NCBI GenBank assembly: GCA_910574455.1
Contig: CAJSYZ010000004.1
Coordinates: 620,001 to 684,000, forward strand
Reading direction: 5' to 3'
Length of the DNA stretch: 64,000 nt
Source: Trichaptum fuscoviolaceum
Taxonomy: Eukaryota > Basidiomycota > Agaricomycetes > Hymenochaetales > Trichaptaceae
The stretch's first letter is position 1. Each line of letters starts with the position of its first letter. The translations under genes and the position numbers were made by a program. A model generated the notes under the pieces. The model saw only the letters and a list, made by a program, of their open reading frames with translations. It did not search any database and was not told where the DNA came from. This document shows, one piece after another, positions 43,621 through 54,621 of the stretch.

Positions 43621-45400
43621 GTCGGTCAGTAATGCTTGTGAAATATTTATATGTTTTGGTATTTATTGAATTCCGCCACACAGCTATGCGAATACGACCG
43701 CCCACCCAGCAGGATACAAGGTCCATCCCTGCGCGTCTTCAGCGCACTGTTATCCATGCTATCTATTCAACACTGTAGCGGTCGACCCAAGTCTGTCAGT
43801 ACAGTCTGCGGGTAGCTCGGGCGGGTCTGGGTCAATTTCTTCCTCTTCACCCGCGAAAAAGCAGACATTTGCTTTGGATCAAGTACTCAGTTCTGAAACG
43901 GCGCAATACCAGCTCTTTCAGGCCACTGCGGAGCCGGTTATATCACGGTTCTTAGAGGGCTTTAATTGTACCATATTGGCGTATGGCCAGACTTCTAGTG
44001 GTAAAACGTACGTTGCGTCATTTTTGCTCTTTATATTTCCCAAATTTTTGACTATGAACGTATGCTAGCTATTCTATGACTGGTGTCGATCTCGACTCGG
44101 ATCCTACAAACCCGCATAATGGAATGGGTATTATTCCTCGTTTAATTTCTACCATCTTTTCCTGGGCGGCGGCTCTCAAGGAGGAGAGAAGGGGGACGTG
44201 GACATACAATATCAAGGGATCGTTCGTCGAGCTCTACAATGAGGACCTGATTGATCTTCTGAGCTTGGATGATGGGGCAGGTGGTCGTCGCGAGGTCCTG
44301 ATTAGGGAGGACAAGCATGGTCATATCATTTGGGATGGGTTGAGGGAAGTACAGGTGCGGGGCACGAACGAGGTAATGGGCCTCATCCGACAGGGAACTG
44401 CTATGCGCCGGACAAATGAGACGGACATGAACGCTCAATCATCTCGCTCGCACGCAATTTTTCTTTGACGCTTACACAACGGAAATACACTGGATCAGGT
44501 CTTCCCACCCGCTCGACAACCCCGGTGCCTCCGGGGGGCCGCTCGCCGTCCCGGTTGGCTCGTCCCGTTTCGCAGTACAGTGGTACTGCTGCAAATCGTG
44601 TTTCATCTCCTACGCTCGGTCGTCCCTCTACACCAAGTTTTGCTTCTGCTATGGGCCGCGGTGGAGGACTACGGCCATCAAGCGCTATGGGATCACATTC
44701 AGCTGGTGGGAAGGCTCGGAATCTGGATGAGGAAAATGGTGAATGGGTGACTATTGTGTCCAAATTCCACTTCGTGGATTTGGCAGGTTCTGAACGCGTA
44801 AGTCCAATCATCGCCCACGCGAAGTTCACGTGAACTCGCGCGTCAATAGCATACTCACGCGGTGTTATATATTTAGTTGAAGAGAACTGCCGCCGCCGGC
44901 GAGCGAATCAAGGAAGGCATCTCGATTAACAGCGGTCTTCTAGCCTTGGCATTTTCATATCAGCTCTTGGCGACCCGTCGTGCGCGAAGTCGCATACCAA
45001 CTCTCACATACCCTATCGTGATTCAAAACTCAGTCGACTTCTCAAAGACTCTCTCGGCGGCAATGCACATACAGTGATGATCGCTTGTGTGAGCCCTGCG
45101 GAGTGGAATGCCGCTGAGACGGTGAATACCTTGAAATATGCCAATTGTGCTCGTAATATCAAGAATAGGGCTGTTGTTACGGAGAAAGAAGAAGGTTGTA
45201 ATGACTTGGAGTGGTTGCAAAACACGGTCACGCGACTTCGCAAGGAGCTCAAAGGCATTACGGACGGTGGCCTCGGGACACTACGGGCTCCTAGGCAAAG
45301 CACAGAAGTATTTAAATTGAGCCGACCTGCTGACCGGCCCATCGAGTCCTCATCGCCGTTCCTCTCAGCCATACTGTAAGCAGTGTCTTCCCAGGTTTTC
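43612..45400 (+). pseudogene. Kinesin-4 type motor-domain fragment, most complete copy (in E3)
   Basis: It keeps the codon where E1 and E2 have TAG (REVLIREDKHGHIIWDGL), the SSRSHAIF motif, VDLAGSER, and the segment [20 protein letters not shown] that E1 and E2 have shortened. It also keeps [19 protein letters not shown], the neck/coiled-coil start. P-loop: YGQTSSGKTY across an intron. Lesions: a TAG after IYSTL (43778), a frame change near 44466 and a changed GNVIS region near 44950. It lacks the stalk and tail. Motor activity is not expected. Confidence 0.72.
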
Positions 45401-45750
45401 ACCTATCCTAAATCATCATTTAGGTACAACTTGAAAGATCCAGTGGGGCCGCCTCCCGGTTTCATGAACTCCTCAAACCCAAAAGGTGAGACATTCCCAC
45501 ATAATTAACACATGCTCATTTATGTCTGATGCCTCTCAAAGTATACCTGAAGTCCATCAAGCACACTGCTGTACTCGCAGACATTTCGCCCCACATGCAG
45601 CCCACCCATACTCTGTTACCCCATATATAGCTCATCCCTGCTCTAAATGTACTTAAATAAATGAATAATATTAATTCTTTCGAAACCTAATAACATTAAC
45701 CAATCCTTGGTAGCGGGCTCTGCTGTGCACCCACAGCGTTCGCAATTATA

Positions 45751-46016
45751 TGTTAGAGTACAATACCGGTTCAACCCGGATTATATAATATATTTCCTTT
45801 TTCGTTAATTTGCAATTACATACGGACTCTAAAAGTTTTCCTTCGTCTGTATGCTACCTCATCGCTATTGCATAGCGCTGAGGTATGTTCAACTTAGTTT
45901 CACTCTTATTTTCTTATGCTGATTACAATGTATTTAGTTTATTATATTTTAGGTAACTAAATACATCAGCCATCGCTATTGCATAGCGCTGAGTTTATTA
46001 TATTTTAGCTCCCGCA
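45751..46016 (+). repeat. Copia 5' LTR
   Basis: 266 bp, TG...CA. It contains two copies of CATCGCTATTGCATAGCGCT (each able to fold as CGCTAT/ATAGCG) and an 11-bp inverted repeat TGTATTTAGTT...AACTAAATACA. It matches the LTR at 56893. Confidence 0.93.
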
Positions 46017-46027
46017 GGTTATGAGCC
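46017..46027 (+). other. Copia primer-binding site, half-tRNA(iMet) type
   Basis: GGTTATGAGCC directly follows the LTR. Its complement GGCTCATAACC matches the anticodon stem-loop region of initiator tRNA-Met (CAT anticodon). Drosophila copia likewise uses an internal site of tRNA-iMet as primer. Confidence 0.6.
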
Positions 46028-46104
46028 TTGCGACGCTGTCAGCGTAAAGCATTAGTGCATCAATCGACATCCATACTATTACCAAAGTCTAAATCCTAAT
46101 TACC

Positions 46105-49100
46105 ATGACTGGTCCCAAGCAAACGGACACGGAGGACAAGGAAGCAAAGGCAGTGTCAAGCACGAGCCAAACTCCTGCCCCGGTGGACAAGCAGAAGATC
46201 GGGTTGGACGTGATCGAGAAGGCCTTGTATGGGCCCGGCAGCTACAAGCCCCACCCGATTAAGAATGGGAAGCTTAAGGAAATAGGATGGGAACTGTGGA
46301 TATCGAATGTATTGGATTCGTGGTCCGAACATTATGTCAGGGATGTCGGACTGGGACTACGCCCTTGCCCGGACATCAGTGCAATCCCGACGGAAGCAGA
46401 GAAAGAAGCTCTCCTAACGTGGAATCACATGGACCAAAAGGCTAAGACCATTCTCCAACAGGGCCTTTCCGTGGAACACAAGAAGCTAATCCAAGGGTCA
46501 ATCACGGCATACGAAATGTATCGGAAACTCACGATGAACTTCGCAAAGGACGCCCAGTTATCACCGGCGATGGCCCTGTACGAAGTATGCACGCACAAAT
46601 GGGATAGTGGGACATCCACATTCGATGAGAACCTTCAGTATATTCAGGGTCAAATCGAAGACTTACGACAGTACCCGGGCACGAGAGAGCAGCTAATAGA
46701 CCTCATTCACTCGGTTGCCATTCTCAATTCGCTTCCGCCCGAGTGGGAAAGCATTCGAAGCGCCATCTACAACACGGCTAATATCGAAGTCAAGAACGTG
46801 ATCCTCACCACTCGGCGACACGCGCAAACGACGGGATCCGGAAACGTAGACCAAGCCCTGGCCATCAAGGTCAAGGGGCTGGGAAAGGCGAAGGGCAAAG
46901 CCAAGAAAGGGAAGACTGTATGCGAGAACTGCAAAAAGTCAGGTCACACGAAGGCTTCTTGCTGGGCTAAAGGCGGCGGAAATGAAGGCGGCGGACCGAA
47001 TAAGAACAAATTTGGTAACGGGTCTTCAAGTGACGCCGGCAAAAGCGAGAAGAAGAAGAAAAGCGCCTATACCGTCACGGCAGACGATGACGATGACGAC
47101 TTCTCCGCCAGTGATGCCACGGCTAACGTAGTCACCCTGGGCCGCAGCCCGGAGTCCCCGCTCGAAGACTCAACTCCCGCACACAGCGAGGAGGACGAGT
47201 GGTTACCATTCCCGTCAATATTGCCAACCGAACGCGCAAATGTTGTCAGTATAGCATCTGCTGTGCCTTCACGCTCCACCCAGTGGATTTTCGACACTGG
47301 GGCATCCACCAGCCTTACCGGCGATCGCCAGAGTCTCCGTGACTACCAGTCGATCAAGCCTATACCCGTAGGTGGCTTTGGAACTGCAATGACGGCCCAA
47401 GCGATCGGCAAGGGACGCGTTACTTTGAGATTCACGCCCGGTGATCGGGAGACCACCCTGGACCTGGGAAACGTACTATACGTACCCGAGGCCGGGTGCA
47501 ATATTATCTCCGCCAGCCGCTTGTTGAAGTCAGGCATATCCTTTGCTAGCACGAGCGACGGAATCAAAATTTTACATAATGGTTCCCTATTGGCTCGCGC
47601 GGCTCGAATTAATGGTCAATTTATTCTCCAAAATATGAGACCCGCGAGACTATATGCAAACGCTGCTGTGACTGAGCTACCCTTCCACGAATGGCATATT
47701 CGCTTTGGACACCTCGGCAACACTTACCTAAAGAAGTTGATCGAAAAGAAAATGGTACAGGGTCTTACCATCGACAAAAATACCCTGAAAGCGCCCGAAC
47801 ACTGTCAACCGTGCGCGCTAGGGAAAATGTCACGGCAACCCTTCCCAAAGTCGAAGTCCAGGGCTACGCGCCCACTGGAACTTATTCATTCCGACTTAGC
47901 CGGACCCCAAAAAGTCAAGTCTCGTAAGGGATTCCGTTATATCCTCACTATTACGGACGATCACACTCGCTTCACATGGGTGTATTTTCTACCCGAGAAG
48001 AGTGCCGTACCGAGCGTATTCAAGGAGGTCATACCTCTATTCGCACGCCAGTACGGATACGAAATCAAAATAATTCGTACCGATCGAGGGGGGGAATTTC
48101 TAAACAAGAAAATGACACAGATCTGCCGCCAGCACGGCATACGGCAACAAACGTCAAATGCGTACACTCCACAGCAAAATGGAGTAGCGGAGCGCCTTAA
48201 TCGGACGCTAGCCGACAAAGTTCGCTGCATATACGCAGAGCACCCCGACATACCCGCAAATCTGTGGCCCAAGGTTTTTACCCACGTAAATTATTTACGA
48301 AATCTATCACCGACTTCGGCACTCCCAAACAAGACACCCTTCGAGGCACTCCACGGGTCTAAGCCCGATGTGTCTAACTTACGTCCCTTCTGGGACGATG
48401 TCAATGTTCACATCCCCGAAATCGAATGGAATAGTAAATTGAGCCCTTGCGGACGGAGCGCTAAATTTCTTGGATTTCCCGAAGGAGTTAAGGGCATATT
48501 GTATTATGACCCTAATTCTCGTAAAGTTTCCACTTCGAGAGACTTCGTCTTCCCGCGGAACCCATTTGCTTCCGTGCCGAGCTCAACGAATTCTGACCCC
48601 GCATCGATCGAGGGGGGGAGGCCCAATGGTGGCAATCTCACGGACTCAGATACGGACAGCGCGGACTCAGATGCAGCCGAATCAAATGCACGCAAGCCGC
48701 ATACGAACGCAAATGCGCCGTCTGAGCAGCAACAGCAACAGCAACAGCAAACCAAAAAGTCTAGACCTCGCATTGACTACGGCGAGAAGACACGCACATC
48801 CGCGCGACTCAACCAGAGAGCGCAAGCTCAACAGCAAGCTACTAACGACGGCACTGTCGAGCCGACTCCCACGGAGTCCCAACCTACCGAATTAGTTACG
48901 GAACGCAACCAGGAGATCGGTGGAGAAAACTCCATAGCCCACTACGTATATGCGAATATAGTAATGGACGATAGAGACCCACTAGATTACCGGGAAGCGA
49001 CCTCCGGACCGAATAGGGAAGGCTGGATAAAATCTATGGAAAAGGAACTCGGAAATATGGAACGCCTTCACGTTTACGATCTAACCGAGTTACCACCAGG

Positions 49101-50193
49101 CCATAAAGCGATCGGCTGTAAATGGGTTTTCAAGACCAAACGGGGAGCCAACGGCGAACCGAAGGAGCTCAAGTCCCGGCTGGTCGCCCAGGGGTTTACG
49201 CAAAAGTACCTGGTCGATTACGACCAAGTACACGCCCCCGTTGCCCGAACAGGGTCAATTAAGCTTTTGGCAGTCCTTGCCGTCCATTTGGGGCTGAAGG
49301 CTCACCAATTAGACGTCAAGGCAGCATTTCTTCACGGCGAACTCAGTGAAGAAATCTATATGCGGCAACCGCCCGGTTTTGTGGACCCGGACAAGAAGGA
49401 TTTCGTACTTAGGCTCAAAAAGTCTATTTACGGACTCAAACAGTCTGGGCGCGTATGGAACCAGCGCTTCGACAAGGAGCTGAGGACCTTAGGCTTCTCT
49501 CGCCTTATTAGCGACCCCTGCGTCTATATCCGGCGATCCGAGGCCGGCATTACCATGCTAGGACTCCATGTTGACGATATGGAATTCTTTTGCTCGGACG
49601 ACGCAGCAGTGCCGGAGTTCATCAAACTTCTTGGAGACCGCAATATAGAGTTGGTACATGTGGGGCCTCTTACCTACATGCTAGGGGTGAAATTTACTTT
49701 CGACTATCGTCTTTGCTCAGTCGGCATTGACCAGCATGGCTATATTGATGTCCTGCTTACCCGATTTGGAATGACGGAAGCAAAACCAGCTCCGACGCCG
49801 TTCCCATCGGGTGTCAAGCTAACGAAAGAAGACTGTCCAAAGACAGACAAGGAGATCAGCGAAATGAAGCATTACCCTTACCACGCATTAATCGGCAGTT
49901 TACTCTATTTGACAGTTTGGAGTAGGCCGGACCTTGCCTTTTATGTTAATGCCCTGGCTCAATATTCCTCGAACCCCGGTAAACGTCACTGGGAGCTCGG
50001 GAAGCATGTCCTCCGATTCCTGAAACATACTCGCGACTCTACACTTATTCTCAAAACGGACGCAGAAGGACCACTCCTTACCGGCTACGCAGACGCCGAC
50101 TGGGGCTCAAGCGAAGGTCGCCGTTCGACGACCGGCTACGCATTCACCCTAGGCTCGGGTGCCGTTACCTGGCAATCAAAGAAGCAGCCAACC
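46105..50193 (+). CDS. Copia Gag-Pol polyprotein, first 1,363 codons (split by insertion; continues at 56538)
   Basis: Domain order is that of Ty1/copia. Gag has the zinc knuckle CENCKKSGHTKASC (C273, C276, H281, C286). Protease has DTG at 397-399 (FDTGAST). Integrase has the HHCC zinc module around residues 529-573 (EWHIRFGH...CQPCALGK) and the catalytic core from HSDLAG (about 598) through RTDRGGEF to GVAERLNRT. Reverse transcriptase has LDVKAAFLHG and HVDDM (1155-1159, where YVDDM is usual). RNase H begins GYADADWGSS. The frame is free of stops up to the insertion. The last 23 codons of the apparent open frame (50197-50265) come from the gypsy LTR and are not copia. The codons resume in phase after the CAACC target duplication. 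Confidence 0.93.
50189..50193. repeat. Target-site duplication CAACC, left copy (gypsy insertion into copia)
   Basis: CAACC immediately precedes the TGTTACGACC LTR start and is repeated at 56533-56537 after the other LTR. It falls inside copia RNase H codons for KQPT. Confidence 0.93.
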
Positions 50194-50769
50194 TGTTACG
50201 ACCTAGAGTGGTTCCTTCGCTTTCGAGACCCTGAATCGGACACGGACGACGATCGGACGCAATGAGCGGTGGTTCTCACTCTGAGAAGCACTTTACAAGT
50301 CAATTAAGCTATTCTACACATCAGAGCTAAAGATAAACACATCACCTGAGAAGCACTTTACAAGAGGCCAAAAGTGGAGTGCTTCGCAGGGGGATCCGCG
50401 GTTTTGATGAACAAAGGTAAAAACTATACAGTACCAAGCCACTGGACCCTGATCCGACTAGGTCCGACCTGTACCGCTCACGTAAGTCGGAGTTTGGGGT
50501 CCCGCTCTAGTCGGGGTCCCGCATCGGTAGAGCGGAGGTTCGAGTCGGAGTGGCGGAAGAAAGAAAGAAAGGAGAATTGTTTGCAGGGCGCTTGTCCTAG
50601 CGGCCTGCAAACATACAGGCAAGTAATCTATGCAAGAAGGAAGAGAATCGGAGTCAAAGAAAGTCCGGTTTCGGACCGGACATGTCGGGGATCCGACTCG
50701 GAGTGTGATCATAAAAGAAAATAAAAGAAAAATAAAAGAAATAAAATAACCTGAGGCGGATTCCTGACA
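50194..50769 (-). repeat. Gypsy-1 3' LTR (576 bp)
   Basis: In element orientation it begins TGTCAGGAATCC and ends GGTCGTAACA. It contains the 11-mer ACTTTTGGCCT (complement of 50365-50375), enclosed by GAAGCACT...AGTGCTTC. The open frame of 116 codons inside it is repeated exactly in the other LTR and is not a gene. Confidence 0.93.
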
Positions 50770-50784
50770 TTATCCCCCTCCAAG
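50770..50784 (-). other. Gypsy-1 polypurine tract
   Basis: On the minus strand, GGAGGGGGATAA lies directly before the 3' LTR start (TGTCAGG). This purine run is the expected plus-strand primer position. Confidence 0.7.
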
Positions 50785-50811
50785 GGCGCTCCTAAAGAGC
50801 GCGCGCGTTTG

Positions 50812-52587
50812 TTAGCGGATGGCGTCAGGGTACCGACGATAGAACTTTCGGATAACGGCGGGGGCATGCTCCATGTCCGCGGCATCGATCCATTGGTCTT
50901 CCTCGGGTCCATAGCCTTTCCAGCGAACCAAATACTGCAGAGTCCGACCTCGACCGCTTCGGCGCGAATTAAGGACTTCGGATACTTCGTATTCAATGTC
51001 GCCGTTGACGTTTACGGGCTCTGGCGGTGTCTGGACGCGACCAGGAATGGTGTCCGGTGTATACTTCGTGAGAAGCGACACATGGAACACTGGGTGAATC
51101 CGCATAGTCGCAGGCAGCTGAAGCTCGTAATTCAAGAGTCCGATCTTCCGCAAAACCGTGTAGGGTCCGAGTCTCCGCGGATTCAGCTTGCGCGTGCCTG
51201 GTATTGCGATATTCCGTGCGTCGAGCCATACCTTGTCTCCTGGTCGGATGTCCGGCGTGTCTGCATGTCCCTGGTCGTAGTACCGCTTCATCCGCTCCGC
51301 GGCAACTTCGAGAGCCGCGCGAGCGTCCTCCTGAGCCTTCTGAAGCAGGTCGAGTCGGTCGTCCGCTGCAGGTACCGTCGAAAGTCCGGCACTCGGTACA
51401 ATGGTGAACTCGGGGTCGTATCCATACAGCAGTGCGAAGGGAGACACCTTGGTAGCGGAGTGCGCTCGCGTGTTGTGCGCAAACTCCGCCATGGGCAGTA
51501 ACTCCGACCAATTTTCCTGTCGGACGTCGGTGAACGCGCGGAGATACTGTTCCAACTCCTGGTTCACCCGCTCGGTCTGACCGTCCGTTTGCGGGTGGAA
51601 GGATGTTGATGTTGCGCCCTCGATCCCAAGTCGATGGAGTACCGCCTTCATAAACCGGGACACGAACTGCGTACCCCGGTCCGAAATGACTTTGCGTGGC
51701 GTGCCATGGTGTTTCCAAACTTCGGACACAAACAAGTCGGCCGTCCGCGCAGAGTCAATATCCGAGGTTGTCGGTATGAAATGGGCCTGCTTGGTGAGTC
51801 GGTCTACAACCACAAAGATGGCGTCGTATTCGCCGGACTGTGGCAGCTGTGTGATGAAATCGCATGAAATGACCTGCCACGGTCCGTCTGGTACTTCGTT
51901 GGGCTGAAGCGGACCAACCGGACGTTGCGGGATGTTCTTCGTCCGCATACAAGTGTCACAGCCCGACACGTACCGCTCGACGAAGGTAGACATACCAGGC
52001 CACCAGTAGTTCCGACTCACCAGCTCGTAGGTCTTCCAACGACCCGGATGTCCGACCGGAAGCGAATCATGGTGTAACTTGACGATATCGCGGCGGATCT
52101 CCTCGTCCTTCGGCACATAGACCTTACCCCGGTACAGCAGCAGCCCATCCTCCGTGTTCCACTCCTCCAGATCGTTCGCCAGCGCGCGCGGAGCCCCTTC
52201 CTTCACTTTCTCAATCGCCTCGACCAATTCCTCGTCAAACCTCTCGGACTCCCGAATCCTCCGCAACAACTCCGTATCCCCCTCTGCCCGGACCATCCCT
52301 CGTCGCATCGCCAACGTATAGAAGCGGTTCGTGTCCAGAAGGACCTTGTTCGTATTGTCCGGTCCGTCAGGACGAAGATCTTCGCGCCTGGATAAGGCAT
52401 CCGGCTTTCCACCGAGTCGTCCGGGACGGTGACGGATCAGAAAGTCAAAACGGCTAAGGAACAAGCTCCAGCGGGCCTGACGTCTCGTAAGGTTTCGGGC
52501 TTCCGCAAAGAAGAGCAGATTTCGGTGGTCCGACACAATATCAATTTTGTGCGGACTTCCTTTGAGATAGTGCCGCCACTCGTCCAA
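50812..52587 (-). CDS. Gypsy-1 Pol, second part: RNase H end, integrase, chromodomain
   Basis: The frame continues directly from 52591 after one TGA at 52588-52590. It starts [20 protein letters not shown] (end of RNase H). Integrase zinc module: HHDSLPVGHPG with CDTCMRTKN. Catalytic core: SCDFITQLP, SDRGTQFVS and the E in HPQTDGQTERVNQ. The C-terminus has YEVSEVLNSRRSGRGRTLQY then LVRWKGYGPEEDQW, a chromodomain with the typical aromatic and WKGY residues, which in chromoviruses directs integration towards marked chromatin. At the TGA the second chromovirus has an arginine codon (AGA); a CGA-to-TGA change would explain it. Confidence 0.93.
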   Translation of the reverse strand: MDEWRHYLKGSPHKIDIVSDHRNLLFFAEARNLTRRQARWSLFLSRFDFLIRHRPGRLGGKPDALSRREDLRPDGPDNTNKVLLDTNRFYTLAMRRGMVRAEGDTELLRRIRESERFDEELVEAIEKVKEGAPRALANDLEEWNTEDGLLLYRGKVYVPKDEEIRRDIVKLHHDSLPVGHPGRWKTYELVSRNYWWPGMSTFVERYVSGCDTCMRTKNIPQRPVGPLQPNEVPDGPWQVISCDFITQLPQSGEYDAIFVVVDRLTKQAHFIPTTSDIDSARTADLFVSEVWKHHGTPRKVISDRGTQFVSRFMKAVLHRLGIEGATSTSFHPQTDGQTERVNQELEQYLRAFTDVRQENWSELLPMAEFAHNTRAHSATKVSPFALLYGYDPEFTIVPSAGLSTVPAADDRLDLLQKAQEDARAALEVAAERMKRYYDQGHADTPDIRPGDKVWLDARNIAIPGTRKLNPRRLGPYTVLRKIGLLNYELQLPATMRIHPVFHVSLLTKYTPDTIPGRVQTPPEPVNVNGDIEYEVSEVLNSRRSGRGRTLQYLVRWKGYGPEEDQWIDAADMEHAPAVIRKFYRRYPDAIR

Positions 52588-52590
52588 GGC

Positions 52591-54614
52591 TCAGACGATG
52601 GCTAGAAGCTCCTTGTCATGGATCTCATAGTTCCTCTCCGCATCGCCCAGGGACTTCGAATAGTAGGCCACTGGGTGAATGTCACCATCTGGTCCGATCT
52701 GCGAAAGTACCGCTCCGGTCGCGAAGTCCGAAGCATCGCATTCGAGGATGAAGGGTTTCTCGAGGTCGGGCATCGCGAGGACCGGTGCCTCCGCAAACTT
52801 CTTCTTCAGACCATCGAAGGACTCTTGCTGGCGGGTAGTCCAGCGCCACTGGACATCCTTCCGCAACAATTCGGTCATGGGAACCGCCAGCTTCGAGAAG
52901 TCCTTGATAAAACGTCGGTAGAAGATTGCGAACCCCAAGAAAGCCTGAATGTCCTTCACCTTCGCCGGAGTCGGCCAGTCGGCCACCGCTTCGACCTTCT
53001 TCGGATCCATCGAGATAATTCCAGAGCCAATGATCATGCCCAAGTACTCGATGGAGTCCTTGTGGAACTCGCACTTTTCGGGCTTACAGAACAGGTCATA
53101 CTTTTCCAAACGTTGGAGTACCTCCTTAACGTGTTCCTTGTGCTCCGACTCGTTCTCCGAAAATATGCAGATGTCATCGAGGTAGATAATGACAATAACA
53201 TCCAGCATATCCTTGAAGAGCTCGTTCATCATCCGCTGAAATGTAGCAGGTGCGTTCGTAAGTCCGAAAGTCATAACGGTCGGTTCGAAGTGGCCCTCCT
53301 GAGTCCGAAAAGCGGCCTTCCACTCGTTGCCTTCCTTGATGCGGATATTGTTGTATCCGGCCCGCAAGTCGAGCTTCGTGAAAACGCGGGCCTTCTTCAA
53401 GGAATCGATGAGTTCTGTGGTCAGGGGAAGCGGGTACCGATTTTTGACGGTGATTTCATTGAGTTTTCGGTAGTCGATGACCATCCGAAGCGATCCGTCC
53501 TTCTTTTTGATGAAAAAGACCGGAGCAGCGGCGGGGGACTTCGACGGTCGGATGTAACCCTTTCGAAGGTTCTCCTCAATGAACTCCTTCAAGGCTGCCC
53601 GCTCCGCCGGTGCCATAGGATAGATCTTGCTGTACGAAGGTGTCTTTCCGGGCTCCAGGTCGATCGCATGGTCAAACGGCTTCCTCTCGGGCAACCGTTC
53701 GGCCTCTGACTTCGAAAATACCTTCGCAAATTCGCGGTACTGCGGGGGGACCATCTCCTCGAAGGACTTGTCACCCTCCTTCACTGCCGACTTCTCCGCA
53801 ATCGCTTGCGACCAGGTATACGAGGCCGCAACTTTATGCACAAAGTCCGGATCGTCCGCCACATAGAACTGCTCCGCGTCATGGTAGATGTCCATGTACT
53901 TTTCGGAGTACCGAAATCCGGGGGGAATCTTCGCAAGGTCGTCAGACTCACTGTCCGACTCATCTGAATCATCACCGACTTCCGCAACGCAGACTCTCGC
54001 ATGGGGCTGCGGTCGCGGTCGCATCTGTCGACTGTTCTTGCACCGCGCGGCCCGCAACTTGCGAACGGCGCGGGGTAGCGGTTGTCCGGCTTCTACGACT
54101 CTTGCCGCTTCGACGGGGCGGCATTCATTCGGACATCGCGTAAAGCTGATGGTCTCGTCGTTCCAATCAATCTCCGGGTTATGGTGGTGTAGCCAATCTA
54201 TCCCAATAATCAACGGATAGTCTCCGATGTTTGCCACTGTGGCATCGACTTCTTCTTTGTGTCCACCGATCTCCAGAGTAAGTCGGACTTGGTCTGTAAT
54301 CGGACCACTCTGGTTCAGCGAATCGTCGGCGTTGTACACCTTGATTGGTCGGTCGAGAGGACGAGTACGTAGTCCGAACTTCCGCACCAGCTTCTGGTTG
54401 ATAATCACCGAAAATGCACCGCAGTCTAGCAGCGCTCTCATGCTCAAAATCTTTCGGCCGTCACTTATTCTCACTGGGACATGGATGAATCGACGCAAAC
54501 TCTTGTGTATTAGCGAAGTACGATTGTACACAGAGGGATCGGATACATCATCATCTAACAGCGAAAATCGGTTCGGGGTCTTTGGCGGAACGACCGCGCG
54601 CCTAGACCCACTCA
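52591..54614 (-). CDS. Gypsy-1 Pol, first part: protease, reverse transcriptase, RNase H
   Basis: Entered by a -1 shift from gag; the frame is open from SGSRRAVVPP. The protease active site reads LLDCGAFS, with Cys where DSG or DTG is normal (the second chromovirus has LDSGASG). [71 protein letters not shown] and YLDDICIFS near residue 477. RNase [20 protein letters not shown] and [20 protein letters not shown]. The frame ends KELLAIV-TGA. Without read-through of that stop, integrase is not made. Confidence 0.93.
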
Positions 54615-54621
54615 AAAACCC
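54612..54621 (-). promoter_or_regulatory. Candidate -1 ribosomal frameshift site GGGTTTT-TGA (gag to pol)
   Basis: On the minus strand, 54621 to 54615 reads GGGTTTT, in the gag frame as caG GGT TTT, followed at once by the gag TGA. The pol frame is open across it in the -1 register (GGG TTT TTG AGT). GGGTTTT fits X XXY YYZ and is a known class of slippery heptamer. A downstream structure was not evaluated. Confidence 0.7.

Larger units (their letters stand above)
42192..45748 (+). mobile_element. Helentron-like non-autonomous element E3, longest CSE1-kinesin copy
   Basis: The left end T|TCCCGCTACTCCCTAGCGGG and the right end GGTAGCGGGCTCTGCTGTGC plus GCGTTCGCAATTA match E1 and E2. It lies directly after B2 (one T between) and directly before the copia LTR at 45751. 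At 3.56 kb it is longer than E1 and E2 because it keeps a middle CSE1 segment and short motor segments that they have lost, so it is closest to the ancestral form. Confidence 0.6.

Noticed and set aside
50374..50724. 116-codon open frame repeated exactly at 56137-56487
   Set aside because: Both copies lie wholly inside the two identical gypsy-1 LTRs; the identity reflects the LTR and not a conserved gene.
52618..53709. 363-codon open frame on the + strand
   Set aside because: It lies exactly antisense to gypsy-1 reverse transcriptase and RNase H, whose motifs are clear on the minus strand; the + strand frame has no family resemblance.
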